Assembly (NCBI GenBank): GCA_001600175.1
Contig: BCJC01000001.1
Location: forward strand, 248,001-312,000
Reading direction: 5' to 3'
Origin: Erythrobasidium yunnanense
Lineage: Eukaryota; Basidiomycota; Cystobasidiomycetes; Erythrobasidiales; Erythrobasidiaceae
Length of the DNA stretch: 64,000 nt
In this document: piece after piece, positions 11,527 to 23,370 of the stretch
How positions within the stretch are numbered: position 1 is the stretch's first letter
Layout: each line of letters begins with the position of its first letter
Notes under the pieces: generated by a model
What the model saw: only the letters and a program-made list of their open reading frames with translations
Database searches by the model: none
Told to the model about the DNA's origin: nothing
Position numbers and translations under genes: made by a program

Positions 11527-13254
11527 ATGCCTCTCACGGATTCGGACGAGAAGAAGCAGGCACAAATACACGCGCAGGCCGCTGCTGCTGCTGCCTATCA
11601 CGATGACTGCGAACATACGACACTGATCAACGACGACGATGACAATGATGCTTCTTATACCTACAAGGATGAGACGCGTATCGACTTGGACACCTACTCC
11701 GGCCTTCCTTCTTCTTCGAGTTCGACAAGCCAGCACAAGCGGATCTCAGGTTTCACTAGCTCGAGAAGCAGGAGCAGATGGATGCTCGCAGCTCCTTTTA
11801 TCCTCATATGTATTGCATTGGCTTCAGAGAGTGTGGGTCCCGATCGACATTTATTAGAGCGTGTATATGCTGACTTGACATCCAGCACTCGCACGGCACC
11901 TCTCGCGTTCAAGCTATATTCTCAGACAAGAAACAATGTCAAGATCCATACGCTATGCCAGGATGTAAGCTTCGTCGATCAAGCTGCTGGTGCCTAGCTC
12001 ATCTTCCAATTACAGACCTACTACATAACGACAAAGCTGGAACAGCAAGATGGATACCATTTACAGACACCATCCTACATTCCAACGCGACGCCCGCGAC
12101 GCTCCCTCCGTTCCGTGATGCGTCTGCTGTCAACGAAGAGATCCTGTCACTAGCTCCGCCATCTTATGCTAGTAAGCTCAAGAACCGCAACAAAGATCCA
12201 TTAGCAGAGAACACCGATATCGAATTCATGCGCGACAAGACTATTCTGCTGCTTGGATGTTCGTGAGTGCCCACCTGATTCCTTGCCTGGAGCAGCGCTC
12301 AATTAACGTAGCGCAGGCTCGACCGCTTTTTCATGCAGTCTTTCTGCGAGTCACAAGGCGCTCATATGATCAATGTCAAAGACGGATGGCACGGCATGTT
12401 CAAATGTACTATCCCCGTAAGCAGCCTGGCATCTTACTGAATTCCTCTGTCCTTTTTCTGACCTACTACTGCTGCAACAGGACATCAACCTCCATCTCCA
12501 GCTCTGGTTCACGTACGGTGCCTTGTCAGGGCACAAACCCCCAACCGACCACAGCGAGACCCGAAACTTCGAAGATCGGATACGAGACTACTGGCTCTCC
12601 GAAGCTGCGAAAGCGAATCTGACGACGCAGCCTGATATGATCATCTGGGCATCAGGGACGTGGGACGCACTGGGGTTGAGGATGAAATATGCGGGCGATC
12701 AAAAGAGGCGGAAAGAACAGCCCATGTCATACCAGGAATCTATGTGGCACAGGAGAAGAATGCATGAGATGGTCGAGTGCGTATGATCTCATTCCCCGCC
12801 CTGTGTTTCACGTTGCTGATAGTGACTTTCGCAGCTTCCTTCGCACGCAATGGCCAAATGTGCCAACGCTCTATCGCCCACCAACCTATCTATACAAGAA
12901 AGACATTCCCTCTCATAACGGCTTCTTGAAAGGCGTCAAGATCGAAGATATTGACCAGCTTAACGAAGCTATCTATCAAGTCGGCCAGAGCGCCGAAGCT
13001 GTCATGCAAGAAGTCGACATGCCTGTGTTGAGGTGGGGCGAGAAACTCGTCGGTTCGAATCAGTTTAGTGCGTCGTATCCTGCTCTTTTGAGGAAAGGAT
13101 GCACAGGCTGAGTATCTGGTGAACAGGCGACACAATGCACTTCAAGGTCAATTCATATCCGCAATGGCTATATGCTGAGATGATGCTCTACTATCTACAC
13201 TACTACAGCATGCGGGAACCTTCGCATTGCATGCAAAGCGGCCCTCGTTCCTGA
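11527..13254 (+). CDS. SGNH-hydrolase-like type II membrane protein, copy A
   Basis: Seven exons (11527-11832, 11886-11964, 12016-12262, 12317-12416, 12481-12776, 12835-13067, 13127-13254) give 462 residues. An Ala/Asp-rich cytoplasmic start precedes one signal-anchor helix (about residues 82-98, MLAAPFILICIALA). The lumenal part has a block-I-like motif LLLGCSLDRFF near residue 205 (candidate Ser nucleophile) and DTMHF near residue 420 (candidate Asp/His), followed by a conserved WLYAEMMLYYLHYY end. That arrangement fits SGNH or PC-esterase enzymes that act on glycans in the Golgi, but the substrate is unknown. A neighbour at 13947 is a clear tandem paralogue: exons 4 and 6 have identical lengths (100 and 233 bases), and introns 2-6 sit at equivalent places and phases. 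Confidence 0.82.
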
Positions 13255-13397
13255 GCTGGTCTTAGAAAACGAGTGATCAGTACAAGTACAGTATAACGTA
13301 GAGGAGAGGAAGGACAGTGCAGTAGCGTCTGGGGATGTTGTTGATGTGTATGATAGTTCCCTTTCGTGCGTTTTGAGCTTGCCTTCCGATCGAATGC

Positions 13398-13952
13398 TCA
13401 ATTGAACGAATGCAGAGCTTTCAAGGTTCGACGAGCAGCTACTTGCTTGTCGACTACATCCATCAGCGGACGCCCGCGGATGGCTTCTTCAACGGACATC
13501 TCATCATCTGCTGACCCGTCCGACTGCGAATCATGCACGCTGCTCTCTTTGCGCAATTGCGGGATCTCGGAACTCATCCTCGAACCATGCTGCTTCTTCA
13601 CTCTGCTCATTTTGATGGGTTTCGTGTTGACCTGACTCAACCTATAAGATCAAGAAATGGCGGCCGCCCTCAATTGCGATGAAGATGTCCGTTCTGCAAA
13701 GAACCTGCAAGATGCCCCGGGATGTCCGTACCTCTGTTGATGTGCATTCAGCAAGCATTGACGTTGCCGCGGCTTGGTATTTCTCAGTGTCTCTGCATGA
13801 TTCGTCGCTAGGTGCTCTTCAGGCCTTACCAAGCCGAATGTCGAGGCAGGCCCGCTGACGAACTGTACACATTCTCGATTCTTCAACCACCAGATCAAGG
13901 AAGCAGCAATGATATAGATACCCACGCTGAGAAGAAACCGCTCACTATGCAT
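13398..13952 (-). CDS. Small single-helix membrane protein
   Basis: Two exons (13952-13732, 13641-13398) give 154 residues. The N-terminus has one hydrophobic helix (FLLSVGIYIIAASLIWWL, residues 6-23) followed by Lys-Asn-Arg, then a polar chain ending in an acidic-basic helix with SVEEAIRGRP. I do not recognise the family. A size and layout like this is common for small mitochondrial inner-membrane or ER proteins. It sits between the two SGNH copies on the opposite strand. Its ATG and that of copy B share one ATGCAT palindrome if the first in-frame ATGs are used. Confidence 0.7.
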
Positions 13953-15636
13953 GACTACAACACCGAGGACATCCAGTCTAGCACAGCTAGTATGGACGAG
14001 TGGGCAAGGCTAAACCAGGCAGAGCGACACAAACTTTCACAGAGATGGATGCTGGAAGGTGCGAATACGAGAACAAAACTCGCATGGATCGTTGGGCTCC
14101 TCCTGATCTTACTCTGTGTGGCTATGGGTATAGCAGCTGTGAGTTCGAGCTCAGTGTCCTTGTCCAGGCAAACCTCAGCTGACCAGAAGAATCGAATCAG
14201 TATTTCAATGGCTCTGCCCGCATGTCCGAGCCATCCCTGGACGAACAGAAGGTCAAAGATGTCTATACGCTTTCAGGATGTGCGCTCTGATGCGATCGAC
14301 TATTCCAAGCTCTTCGCTGAACTTTGTATTTCTTGACCGCTGCAGACCTTCTTCATCAGAGTCCGGGAAAAGCCAGATGGATACCTTATACAGAGCAGAC
14401 TATGGCACAGAGCAGTACGTCTGTGGAGCTCCCAGAGCGGAGAGATGCCACAAGTATACAGGACGGCATACTCGCGTTGTCTCCTCCCTCTTTCGCTGAA
14501 AGGCTCAAGAATCGAGATCGGCAGAATCCTGCCGCTGATCCTGAGCTACAATTTCTGCGCAACAACAGCATACTGATTCTTGGCTGCTCGTGGGCTAAGA
14601 TGCTGGCATTTAACTGATGAGGCCATGCTGATGCTTCTGTCTGGACAGGCACGATCGCAACTTTCTAGAGAGGTTCTGCGAAAAGATGGGAGTACCTCTC
14701 GTCAGCGTCACTGAGGACAAGCACGGCATGTTTCACTGCAAGATACCCGTAAGCGAAGAAGACTCTCACGAGTGACGCGACCATCGGTGAACCCTATTTG
14801 ATAAACCAGGAGCTTAACTTCCAAGTACAGATGTGGTTCACGAAAGGTGCCTTACCAGAGCCTAAATTGTCTGATCCTGTCATCAACTTCGAAGATCGCG
14901 TCCGAGATCGTTGGATTCCGCAAGCTATGGAGAAAGGGCTGTCAACCAAGCCAGATCTGATCATATGGGTCTCAGGCACCTGGGATGTATTGGGCTTGCG
15001 GATGAAGTATGCACGAAATAACCCAGGCTGGAAGGAACAGCCTATATCGTGGCAGGAACTGGTGTGGCATAGACACCGCTTGCGCGAGATGATCAGGCAA
15101 GCCAATATTCACGTCTATCTACGTTAAGCCGGATATAGTGATTATGCTATTCTGTCGCATTTCAGCTTCATCCGCAAGCAATGGCCAGGCGTACCTACGA
15201 TGTATCGACCTCCGCCTTACCTCTTCAAAATGCAGCCGCCCCCGGATTATGAATACCTCAAGGGAGTAAAGATAGAAGACATCGACATCATCAATGAAAG
15301 TATCAGAAACTTTGAGCAGAGCGCAGAGGCTGTCATGCGAGAGACTGGAATGCCAATCTTCCGCTGGGCAGAGAAGCTCGTGGGTATTACTCAGTACAGT
15401 AAGTCTTTGCAACTTCAATGAAACCACGGCCTAGATGCTGATATGCTGTTTTCCAACTCACAGGCGATACAGTGCATCTCAGTAAAGAGGGCTACGCTCA
15501 TTGGCTGTATGCAGACATGATGCTCTACTATCTACACTATTATAATGTGCCAGAACCGTCGTATCGTTGGACAAGAATTGCGGTCCCTGAGCCGGCCTCG
15601 GACTGGACGTCGTTCGGAAGAGTACAGCAAATGTAG
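13947..15636 (+). CDS. SGNH-hydrolase-like type II membrane protein, copy B
   Basis: Seven exons (13947-14127, 14187-14279, 14346-14589, 14649-14748, 14810-15096, 15166-15398, 15464-15636) give 436 residues. A signal anchor lies at about 45-60 (WIVGLLLILLCVAM). The motifs are LILGCSHDRNF near residue 170 and DTVHLSKEGY near 380, the second being a better DxxH block than in copy A. Between them both copies share an FEDR..D.W segment, a SGTWD..GLRMKYA segment and the motif KGVKIEDID. The signal-anchor region and the tail differ most. Intron 5 starts with GC (15097) where copy A has GT. The exon 1 donor GTATAG was chosen because it is the only one that keeps the shared frame. The enzyme class is inferred from motifs only. 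Confidence 0.82.
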
Positions 15637-15866
15637 GCTACCAAGAATATCGGAAGTGCACTCAAGCAGCTAGCTTTACGAACGAGGCAAAGATCTCAGA
15701 CAAGATTTCGCGGTAGAACAGCAGGAATTGCTGAGGGCGCGTTTTCGCCCTATCTAATCTTAGAGGCAAACTATCTTGTCAAGACAACAACAGGCAAACT
15801 AGATCAGCAACCATGATCGATGCCCCTCCAGAAATCCTCTGCGCTGTATACCCTCGCCGTGCTAGT

Positions 15867-17359
15867 TCAGTAATCATCGTCGTCGTCATCGCTTTCGCTC
15901 ATATCATCGCTGTCCGGTGGATCATCTTCCGAATCTTGCCCCTCGCCTTCTGGATAATCGTTCCTATAGAAGTCTTCCTCTGCAGAACGACATAAGCAGC
16001 GGCTTGATCAGCGTCGCGTCTTAGGTGACTCTTCTCATCTCACCATTGCTATCCTCATCCTCTGTATTGGCCGCATCGGAATCATCATCTTCGCCTTGAT
16101 CAGGAACGAGCAGGTCGTCTTCGGCCAAACCCGACCTGCCTAGACATCAGCATCTGAAGACATATATTCGAACCGTAAAGACTTACAAAGCGCCTACTCT
16201 TCGCAAGCCTTCTCCACTAGCCACATCTATGAGATCACCACTGCCTTGACCACGGCCTGCAGAGTCCGCTGAAGGGATAGAATCGCGATAGTAGACGTCG
16301 TAGACCCATTCTGAGTCCGAGTCGCCCGCATCGCCTGAAGAGAGGTCTGGAATGGAAGAGAAGCCTGGATGAGGGGGAGATTCATCTTGCGAAGATGTAG
16401 AAGTGGAAGGAACGGTCGTTTTCGTGGGTGTAGAGGGTGTGTTTACTGTAATTTCGAAAGCTACATAAATATACGATTACGCATGTGGAGATGCTCAACT
16501 TACGCGACAGGTATTCTTGCAACATAGGCACAAAGTTCATCATTAGATCGTCTTCGTCTGCTTTCGCACCACTTGGCTCTTGTTGCCGGCTCTTTCTCAA
16601 TATTTGCGGCTTGTTTTGCTTGCTTTCCCTATACGCATCGAGCTTCTTGTAGATAGGGTCGTTCTTCGGTATTTCGTCGTCTGAATCCTCGGCCATCGCT
16701 TCCAATATCCGAAAGCCATCTTCATTCGTATTTTCCTTGGCTGCGACTTGCGAATTGGCCGTAGATCGTATGGTCGGAGGCGCGGTGGGTCTCTTCCAGC
16801 TAGGCTGTTTCGCAGCTGCCACAGGCAGATTGCTTATACTCCGCTTCTGTTCGATTATCCGGTAACGCGCTTGCTTTCTTGCAATCTCAGATTGTGCTTG
16901 TACAGCATTTTGGCTTGAAGGTGTGGTGAATTTGGATTGCCGAGGTGACTGGGTCCCACTCGAGCTTCCACTGGCTTGACGCGGTGGATGTAAGAGTAAC
17001 GATGCGATCCTATCTCTCAAGGACCGCTTGGAGTCTTCGCTCGTGAAGGTAGATACGGATACGGTCTCTGCGAATCTGAAGATACCTAGGCGCACTCAGG
17101 AGGCGTCAGCGAATATTCAGACACATCAGTCTATCGCATGTACCCTTGTTGGGAGCGGTCTTCAATTCAGCTGGTTCGTCAGATCCTTTGGCTCGTTTGG
17201 ATGGTCTCGACGGGTCTTCGATGACTGCAGAAAGTCTTCAACATTTCGGCATAACATGTAGGTATAATTCTTCATTGTAGATTGACCCAGCGCATCCAAG
17301 GCTTCGTGCTCATCTCGCCGGCGTCGTTTGATCCTCAGAATTGTAGGCGCAGCATTCAT
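15867..17359 (-). CDS. IWR1: RNA polymerase II nuclear import factor Iwr1
   Basis: Six exons (17359-17287, 17224-17144, 17085-16504, 16445-16187, 16135-16044, 15979-15867) give 399 residues. The start TILRIKRRRRDEHEALDALV plus IEDPSRPSKR matches the conserved Iwr1 N-terminus that carries the nuclear localisation signal. The family signature EWVYDVYYRDS lies near residue 280. The acidic C-terminus contains EEDFYRNDYPEGEG and ends in an Asp run. Iwr1 binds between Rpb1 and Rpb2 of assembled RNA polymerase II and brings it into the nucleus. The first two exons are short and would be misread without splicing. The start lies 200 bases from the divergent GMPPA-like gene. Confidence 0.93.
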
Positions 17360-17559
17360 CCTGGCCTGGCTTGACAGGAAGATAACCCTTGAATATCAGA
17401 ATTCAAAGGAAAGTGTTATACACCTTCTGTGAGTAGTCTTGAACAGAGCATTGATGCATTGCAACCAGCTACTAAAGCGTTGCTAATACTGCGCCATTCG
17501 ACGCGACCAAAACAGCGGACCTTGCGTGAAACTTTCAAGCCAAAAAACAGCCTACAAAC

Positions 17560-19205
17560 ATGAGCAGTAAAGCTATCTTGCTGGTCGGAGGACCTACCAA
17601 AGGTACCAGAATGCGCCCGCTCTCTCTGGATGTCCCGTCAGTTTCTGCCTCGTTCAGGCCGCTGTTTCCAGGCATGAAAGCTCACATCCGCGATGTCGAC
17701 ACGTTCGCAGCAAGCCTCTGTTCAAAATTGCTGGTCGCGAACACTGCTGGCATCATATCCAAGCTCTGAGCAAGGTTGAAGGTCTCTCGGAGGTCCTGCT
17801 CATCGGATTCTACGAGGACGCGGTCATGGCTTCGTTCGTTCGTGAAGCATCGAGAGACTTCCCCAATCTGTCCATCAAGTCAGTATACAGCCCTCTCTGT
17901 CGTATTACTGCGTGTTCATGTCCTAATCACATTGCGTGATGCCTGCGATTCAGGTACTTGCGCGAATACACCTCGCTGGGAACGGCGGGAGGCCTATACC
18001 ACTTCAGAGATGCTATCCTCAAAGGAAACCCCAACCAGATCTTCGTCATCCACGCAGACATCTGCTTCTCGTACCCTCTCGAGGAAATGATGGCTTTCCA
18101 CGAGAGCCACAGAGGTGTCGCTACCATCATGGGTGTCAAGGTGAGTGGCACGCACTATTCAGCATTGTATATGCTGAGGCGAAAGGCGTGCGAATGCAGG
18201 TACCCCGTGAAAGTGCCAGCAAGTACGGATGCATCGTCACAAACCCATCCACTATGCAAGCCCTTCACTACGTCGAAAAGCCAGAGTCCTACGTCAGCGA
18301 CACCATCAACGGCGGTGTCTACCTCTTCGACAAAGCCATCTTTGACGAGATCAAGACTGCAATGGACGAGAAGGTCCGAAGAGAGGCTGAAGATCCCCTC
18401 CTTGGCTTGGACCAGGAGGATGAGCAGCTTCGTCTTGAGCAGGACGTTCTGGCTCCGCTTGCTTCCAGTAGAAAGATCTATGTCTTCATGACACCTGGCT
18501 ACTGGCGTCAAATCAAGTCTGCAGGGTGAGTTCACGTTCACTCTTGCTCTGTTGTGCATCATCGCTCACTGTTTGCATGGCAGCTCCGCTGTCCCAGCTA
18601 ACGGCCTTATGCTTGGCTCCTACAAGACGACCAACCCCATGCTGCTCCGCCAGCGCTCTCCCACAATCAGCGCCAAATCCCGCTCAGACCGTCAGCGAAG
18701 CGGGCCTACCATTGTCGAGCCCTGCTTCATCGACGAGACTGCTGACGTAGATCCAAATGCCAAGATCGGACCTAATGTATCTATTGGAGCTGGAGCCAAG
18801 ATTGGATATGGATGCCGTGTCAAGGAGGCTCTGATCCTCGATAATGCCGTCATGGAGGTCAGTCTTACGACTTTCCCTTCTTACAAAGCTCGATATGCTG
18901 ACAAGTAGCTTGCGATCCCAGAAAAACTCGTGTGCTATGTACGCCATTATCTCGGAAGGCTGCAAGCTCGGTGCCTGGGCACGTGTAGAAGGAACAAGCA
19001 CTGCTTCAGACGACAAGCTGTCTATCGCTATCCTAGCCAAGGACGTTACCGTCAAGAGCGAAGTCAGCGTCAGAAGGCAAGTTCCTCGATTCCCTTGCCA
19101 AGAGACGGAGCAAAACTGATGAGTATCTTGCTCGTATGATATAGCTGCATCGTTCTGCCCAACAAGACTCTGACCAAGAACTGCGCTAACGAGGTCCTTC
19201 TCTAG
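17560..19205 (+). CDS. GMPPA: GMPPA-like mannose-1-phosphate guanylyltransferase subunit
   Basis: Seven exons (17560-17636, 17711-17878, 17954-18140, 18200-18525, 18584-18857, 18922-19076, 19145-19205) give 415 residues. The N-terminal nucleotidyltransferase fold has a GGPTKGTRMRPLSLDVPKPL motif and YTSLGTAGGLYHFRDAI. The C-terminal half is a left-handed beta helix (ADVDPNAKIGPNVSIGAGAK). The sequence is closer to the alpha subunit, which regulates GDP-mannose synthesis, than to the catalytic beta form (Psa1). I infer this from GGPTKGTR in place of the beta form's GGYGTRLRPLT and from the long loop EVKxREAED-like region. GDP-mannose feeds N- and O-glycosylation. The last intron starts with GC (19077). 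Confidence 0.92.
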
Positions 19206-20053
19206 CTTCGAAATTGGGCCCATGGCTCATCAAGTCAGAGGCAGCACGCTTAGAGTAGATCTTCATATCCTTCGTGTCTTTCATTGCATCTTGTGCATGT
19301 TACAATCTAGACGTTTTCACTAGATCGTGTAATTCAGCACCTTACACTTCACTCGACTTGCTACGAAACCTTGCATGCAAATGAGCGCACCTACCAACCA
19401 GACGAGACATATACGTCCAGCTGGCGTCCTAGCTCATCTGCCTTTCCGAAGCGCTCCTTGTTCTTGCTCCTCTTTCGAAACCTGAGGCGGCAGCGTCCTC
19501 GACCGACTCGCTTTCGCCCAAGACGGATGCCACGCAATAAGAGGAGGAGACGTGTTCCCTTTAGAGATGACAACGAAGACGTAACCCAGACGTCGCAGAC
19601 CTGAAAGCTTATACCAGAGAATTCGGCCAGCCCAACGCCTTTGCTGGCCATTTCCGGCAGTCTGGCCATGTCGCAAAACAATAAACAGGCTCTCCGACAA
19701 AGCTGTGTTGTCAGAGTATGCCCTGAAGCCTTTCTAAAGCAGGTCTCATGGTTGAAGTGAATTCACGTCCGTCCAGGGCAATCTGCGAAAAACATGAACT
19801 GCCGTAGCGGACATGACTAGAATGCATTAACCCGATTGTAGAAGGGCTGACGACTGGGCACCCAATTCTATTCGCCGACCGTAGAGGCTTTTACGACATC
19901 CGCTGGTCTGGATGCGTGGCCTCCCAAAAGATACATGTATTCCCAATCTTCCGAAGGACAAGCTCTGTTGCGTTCGTGACAGTCCGTAGTCTTGCTACAT
20001 ATCCGCTCTATCCGTCCATACACGCAACAAGAAGCAGCGGAACCGACTAGATT
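19206..20053. other. Intergenic, no supported gene
   Basis: About 850 bases separate the GMPPA-like gene and the second seven-helix gene. The minus strand has an open stretch (19434-19700, no ATG) containing VLRHGQTAGN, which fits the phosphoglycerate-mutase signature pattern, but nothing else of that family follows. I treat it as chance or a relic. Confidence 0.5.
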
Positions 20054-21428
20054 ATGGGTCATGAACTTTCGAGTTTCCCTTCAGACAAGCCATGGCAGAG
20101 GCCTCTGCTATGCGCATACTACTCTTTGGTGCTCACGCTTATCACGACCCTCATATCACTCCGGCTCTGCACGATCGGACTGAGGAGTCTGCACAAGGTC
20201 TCTTTCGCAAGATGGCTCATTATACTGCTTCTGGCAGCATCATGGCTGTTCGCCTTCTCATCTATAGTACTGGTGTTTGGAGTGGGCTCGGCTGCAAGTG
20301 CTGCTTCGTGCATGACAAGCATCTGGCTATGCATCGTTGGTCTAGTCTCTCCGGCTCTGCGGAACTTCGACTAACGCTGTGAATGCAGGTTTTGTACTTT
20401 ATGTCCAAGGCCTTTATCTACAGTAAGTCGAGACCTGTCCATCTCGAAGAGAGTACAGCTGATAGTGATTCTTTCCAGTCTTTCTGAGTGAGTACGCGTG
20501 CTACAAGCTCTGTCAGAAATCGGTTGACGAAGCCAATTGTACTGCTTCATATTGCAGTGGAGAGACGTAGGTGCAGCTTCACAGCATCTGGGGGGCCTAG
20601 CTGATTGCTTCATACCCGTACAGTCTTCGTTGTTGTCGTTGGGAAGCGCTCCACCGGCCGAAGTACAGACAGGCTCCGAAACGGCTGGTACCTAGTCTCG
20701 CTAGGGTTTCTTTCAAGCTGGGTATGTCGATTCTCGTGCGATCCTGCCTCGGAATCAACGCCAATCTTGCATGTTGATAGGTCGGGGTGCTAGCACTGAT
20801 GATCTACGCCCGCAACGCTCACCTATCTGAAGACGGAAGCTGCCATATCGGCATCAAGCTTTTTGCAAACATTCCTCTCATCGTGGTTGATTCGCTATTC
20901 CACGCCTACTTAGCCGGCACCTTCTGCTGGTTCCTGTACGTCTAGCTTGAGACCGCACTCTAGCATCAGAGCTGACGAAGGCGACACGCATTCAGATATA
21001 AGGCTGGATCTCTGCATCTTTCAACATCGAAGACGATGCTGCTCGAATCGACTCTCGCTAGCGCATTCGGCCTAGTTTCCACGATTTGCAATTTTACCAT
21101 TCTAGCGGCGGAAAAGGGCCATCAGCCAGCGCAACTCTGTCTGGCAGCGTGCTTGACGGACGTTGTCGTCTCGGCCGTGGTCTTCTACTACGTGACCCGG
21201 CACGCGTCGCATGATCGTGCACAATCCAGTGCTACGGCTGAGGTGTACGGCCGTACATCGGTGCCGATGTTCCTGACTGGTGGTCCAGATGAGCCACTGT
21301 CCAAGTTGGAAACAAGGCTGTCTGTGAAGCCTCCGAAGTCGCCGAGATTTATAGTCACTATCAATCGACATCAAGAAATTTCTGGCCCAGATACTCCTGC
21401 GTCCGAAGTAGACATGAAGATACCATAG
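20054..21428 (+). CDS. Seven-helix membrane protein with two nine-base exons
   Basis: Seven exons (20054-20335, 20389-20422, 20479-20487, 20558-20566, 20624-20721, 20781-20935, 20996-21428) give 339 residues. Hydrophobic helices include LVLTLITTLISL, LIILLLAASWLFAFSSIVLV, SIWLCIVLYFMSKAFIYIFL, SLGFLSSWVGVLALMIYA, IPLIVVDSLFHAYLAGTFCW and ACLTDVVVSAVVFYYV. The pattern SIWLCI..Y...K..IYIFLMER recalls a family of uncharacterised fungal membrane proteins, but I cannot name it. A polar cytoplasmic tail follows. Exons 3 and 4 (nine bases each) are needed to carry the frame from IYI through FLMER to LFVVVV. No signal peptide is seen, and helix 1 may act as anchor. Receptor function is possible but unproven. 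Confidence 0.75.
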
Positions 21429-21710
21429 TATTATATATTCAGACCAGGTGACCGCGTGGAAGTTGTACTTTGTAAAGCATTCAATTGAGGAGCAGGCTCC
21501 TTATCGTTGTTCCAATCCGTCCTACGCCCAATTCTGGCAGCATGGCTCGTTAGACCTCTTGCGTACTTGCGGAAACCTTGCAACTTGAGGCAATTGTGTC
21601 CGTATCAGCAGCTACGAACGTATCGTCCAAAGAGCAAGCGTTACGACAGGTTTACGCCAGATGAACTTGCTGGGTACAGCCCTCCACCACCTCGAGCACA
21701 TCAAGTAGAC

Positions 21711-23146
21711 ATGTCAGCGGAGCCTGCAGATAGACCTCGCAAAAGAGTGAGAGAAAGTCAAGAACCGCCGAAAGCGTCAAGTGTTGTCGGGAAAGGCTAT
21801 GGGAATGGCAGCGGATACGGAAGCTACGGCGCTTCTACAATACCAACATCAACCGACGATACTTCTGCGTCTGACCCTGATACCTCCATACCAAGCACGA
21901 CAGCCGAACCAGGTCCAGCAAGCGTCGCAGAACCTCCCAGAGAAACCCAGCAGACGCACGTACCTAATGCAGCAAGAGTAAATGGCAATGTTCCGATCAC
22001 GAAAGACACCCTTGAAGCTTCCTTCTTCCTGCTTGAACCGCATGACGAGTTCACACGAGAAGTCGGTGACTGGATCTGGACTTGGTGCAATAGCAGAAAC
22101 GACGTCGAGGTATGTAAGACTTCTACTTGCTGTACGAATGCCTGTGTAACTTACCTTGTTCCTCCAGATTGAAGCCAAGATTGGGCTGCTAGTCGATAAT
22201 CGACAAGGCTTACCGCCCAAGACGAGAGTGTCTTTTCCACTGGCTACCGAGTCGAGTAAGTAGATAGGCAAAAGCTGCGGTCGCCCGTTGACGCAGACGT
22301 ACTGCAGTCCTGACCGACGCTAGTTTCGCACGATTCGAGAGCAATATGTCGCTGGTGCGTGAAGCTAAATCCCCTTTACAACGATACTTTTGGTCTCACT
22401 ATCCCATCATATACAGCGGCAACACCACCACTTCAACCAAATCCTAAACATGCGCGTTCAAGAGGCAGCGACTGCAGGCTATATAGGCGCGCCGGTACGG
22501 TATGCGCACACAAAGGAGATTGACACTTTCTACGCACATGCGGGGATCCAAGGGAAAGATCGGACGAAGATCCGAGTCACGCGCGATGAGAAGACTGGCC
22601 AAGTCAAAGCTGGAGGGAAAGCATGCATCGAGAAGAGCAGAGTCGCAGATATGAATATATACTCTCCAAAGCGTGGCTTCGATTTTCGGATAAGCATAAG
22701 CGTGGAACAGCCTGGTAGGCCGACGTCGCTAGTTATCACGCACAACTCCTCTGATGTGCTTGTACAGTACCAATGCCGACGACGAAAGCTAGTCATCAGC
22801 GATGGAAGAACCGTGTCTCCTATCAACATCAAGCGGTGACTATTGATCTGACGCAAGTCAAGGGAGGCGACGGCGTACGTGATTGCACCATGCCAATATT
22901 TTTTAAGTGGTACTGACGAATGCTGATTAGAAGGAGGTTCTGCACGAGCTGGAAATCGAATTCAGCGATATGCCTCTGCTAATACACGAAGGGCAGAAGA
23001 ATGCCCGAGGTGAAGACAGCCTATACTACGATTTAATCCAGGTCTTCTTAAACAATATTCGCATGTAAGCATGTCATTTACGATTGACTTGACTATCGCT
23101 GATTATTCCTACTAACAGGCTGATACGGAATGGCGTCCCTCCTTAA
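21711..23146 (+). CDS. CET1: mRNA capping RNA 5'-triphosphatase, Cet1 type
   Basis: Seven exons (21711-22109, 22168-22255, 22308-22354, 22417-22714, 22768-22874, 22931-23064, 23119-23146) give 366 residues. It removes the gamma phosphate of nascent mRNA before cap addition in the nucleus. The metal-binding strands of the tunnel fold are visible: VEIEAKIG (near 132-139), ARFESNMS, KIRVTRDEKTG, DFRISISVEQP, RWKNRVSY, and the C-terminal HELEIEF with its two Glu residues. The N-terminus is low-complexity (Ser, Thr, Pro). The start is the first ATG in a frame that stays open upstream to about 21507, so a longer N-terminus from an earlier exon is possible. Cet1-type enzymes differ in fold from animal triphosphatases. 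Confidence 0.93.
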
Positions 23147-23370
23147 GCCGATTCCACTACTGTTTCTCCGCACCATACGGGCGTCTCCGTCTGTCCGTAG
23201 CTTATTGTTGTCGTCAATCCAAAGTATACTGCTTGAGTGCAATGGTCCTCTATTATCTTTTTTCTACCGCTTCAGATCCGGGCCGTTTCTGTTGCGTTTC
23301 TTCTACCAATTCTTGGTCAAAACCCTTCCCTTCCTGATGCATTCGACATAGCAGTACATTATCACATCAG

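Noticed and set aside
18684-19223. A 179-codon minus-strand open frame
   Set aside because: It lies opposite the GMPPA-like exons and is explained by them.
19434-19700. Minus-strand open stretch with VLRHGQTAGN, matching the phosphoglycerate-mutase signature
   Set aside because: It has no ATG, no second catalytic His region, and the rest is basic low-complexity sequence. A chance match or a very short relic is more likely than a gene.
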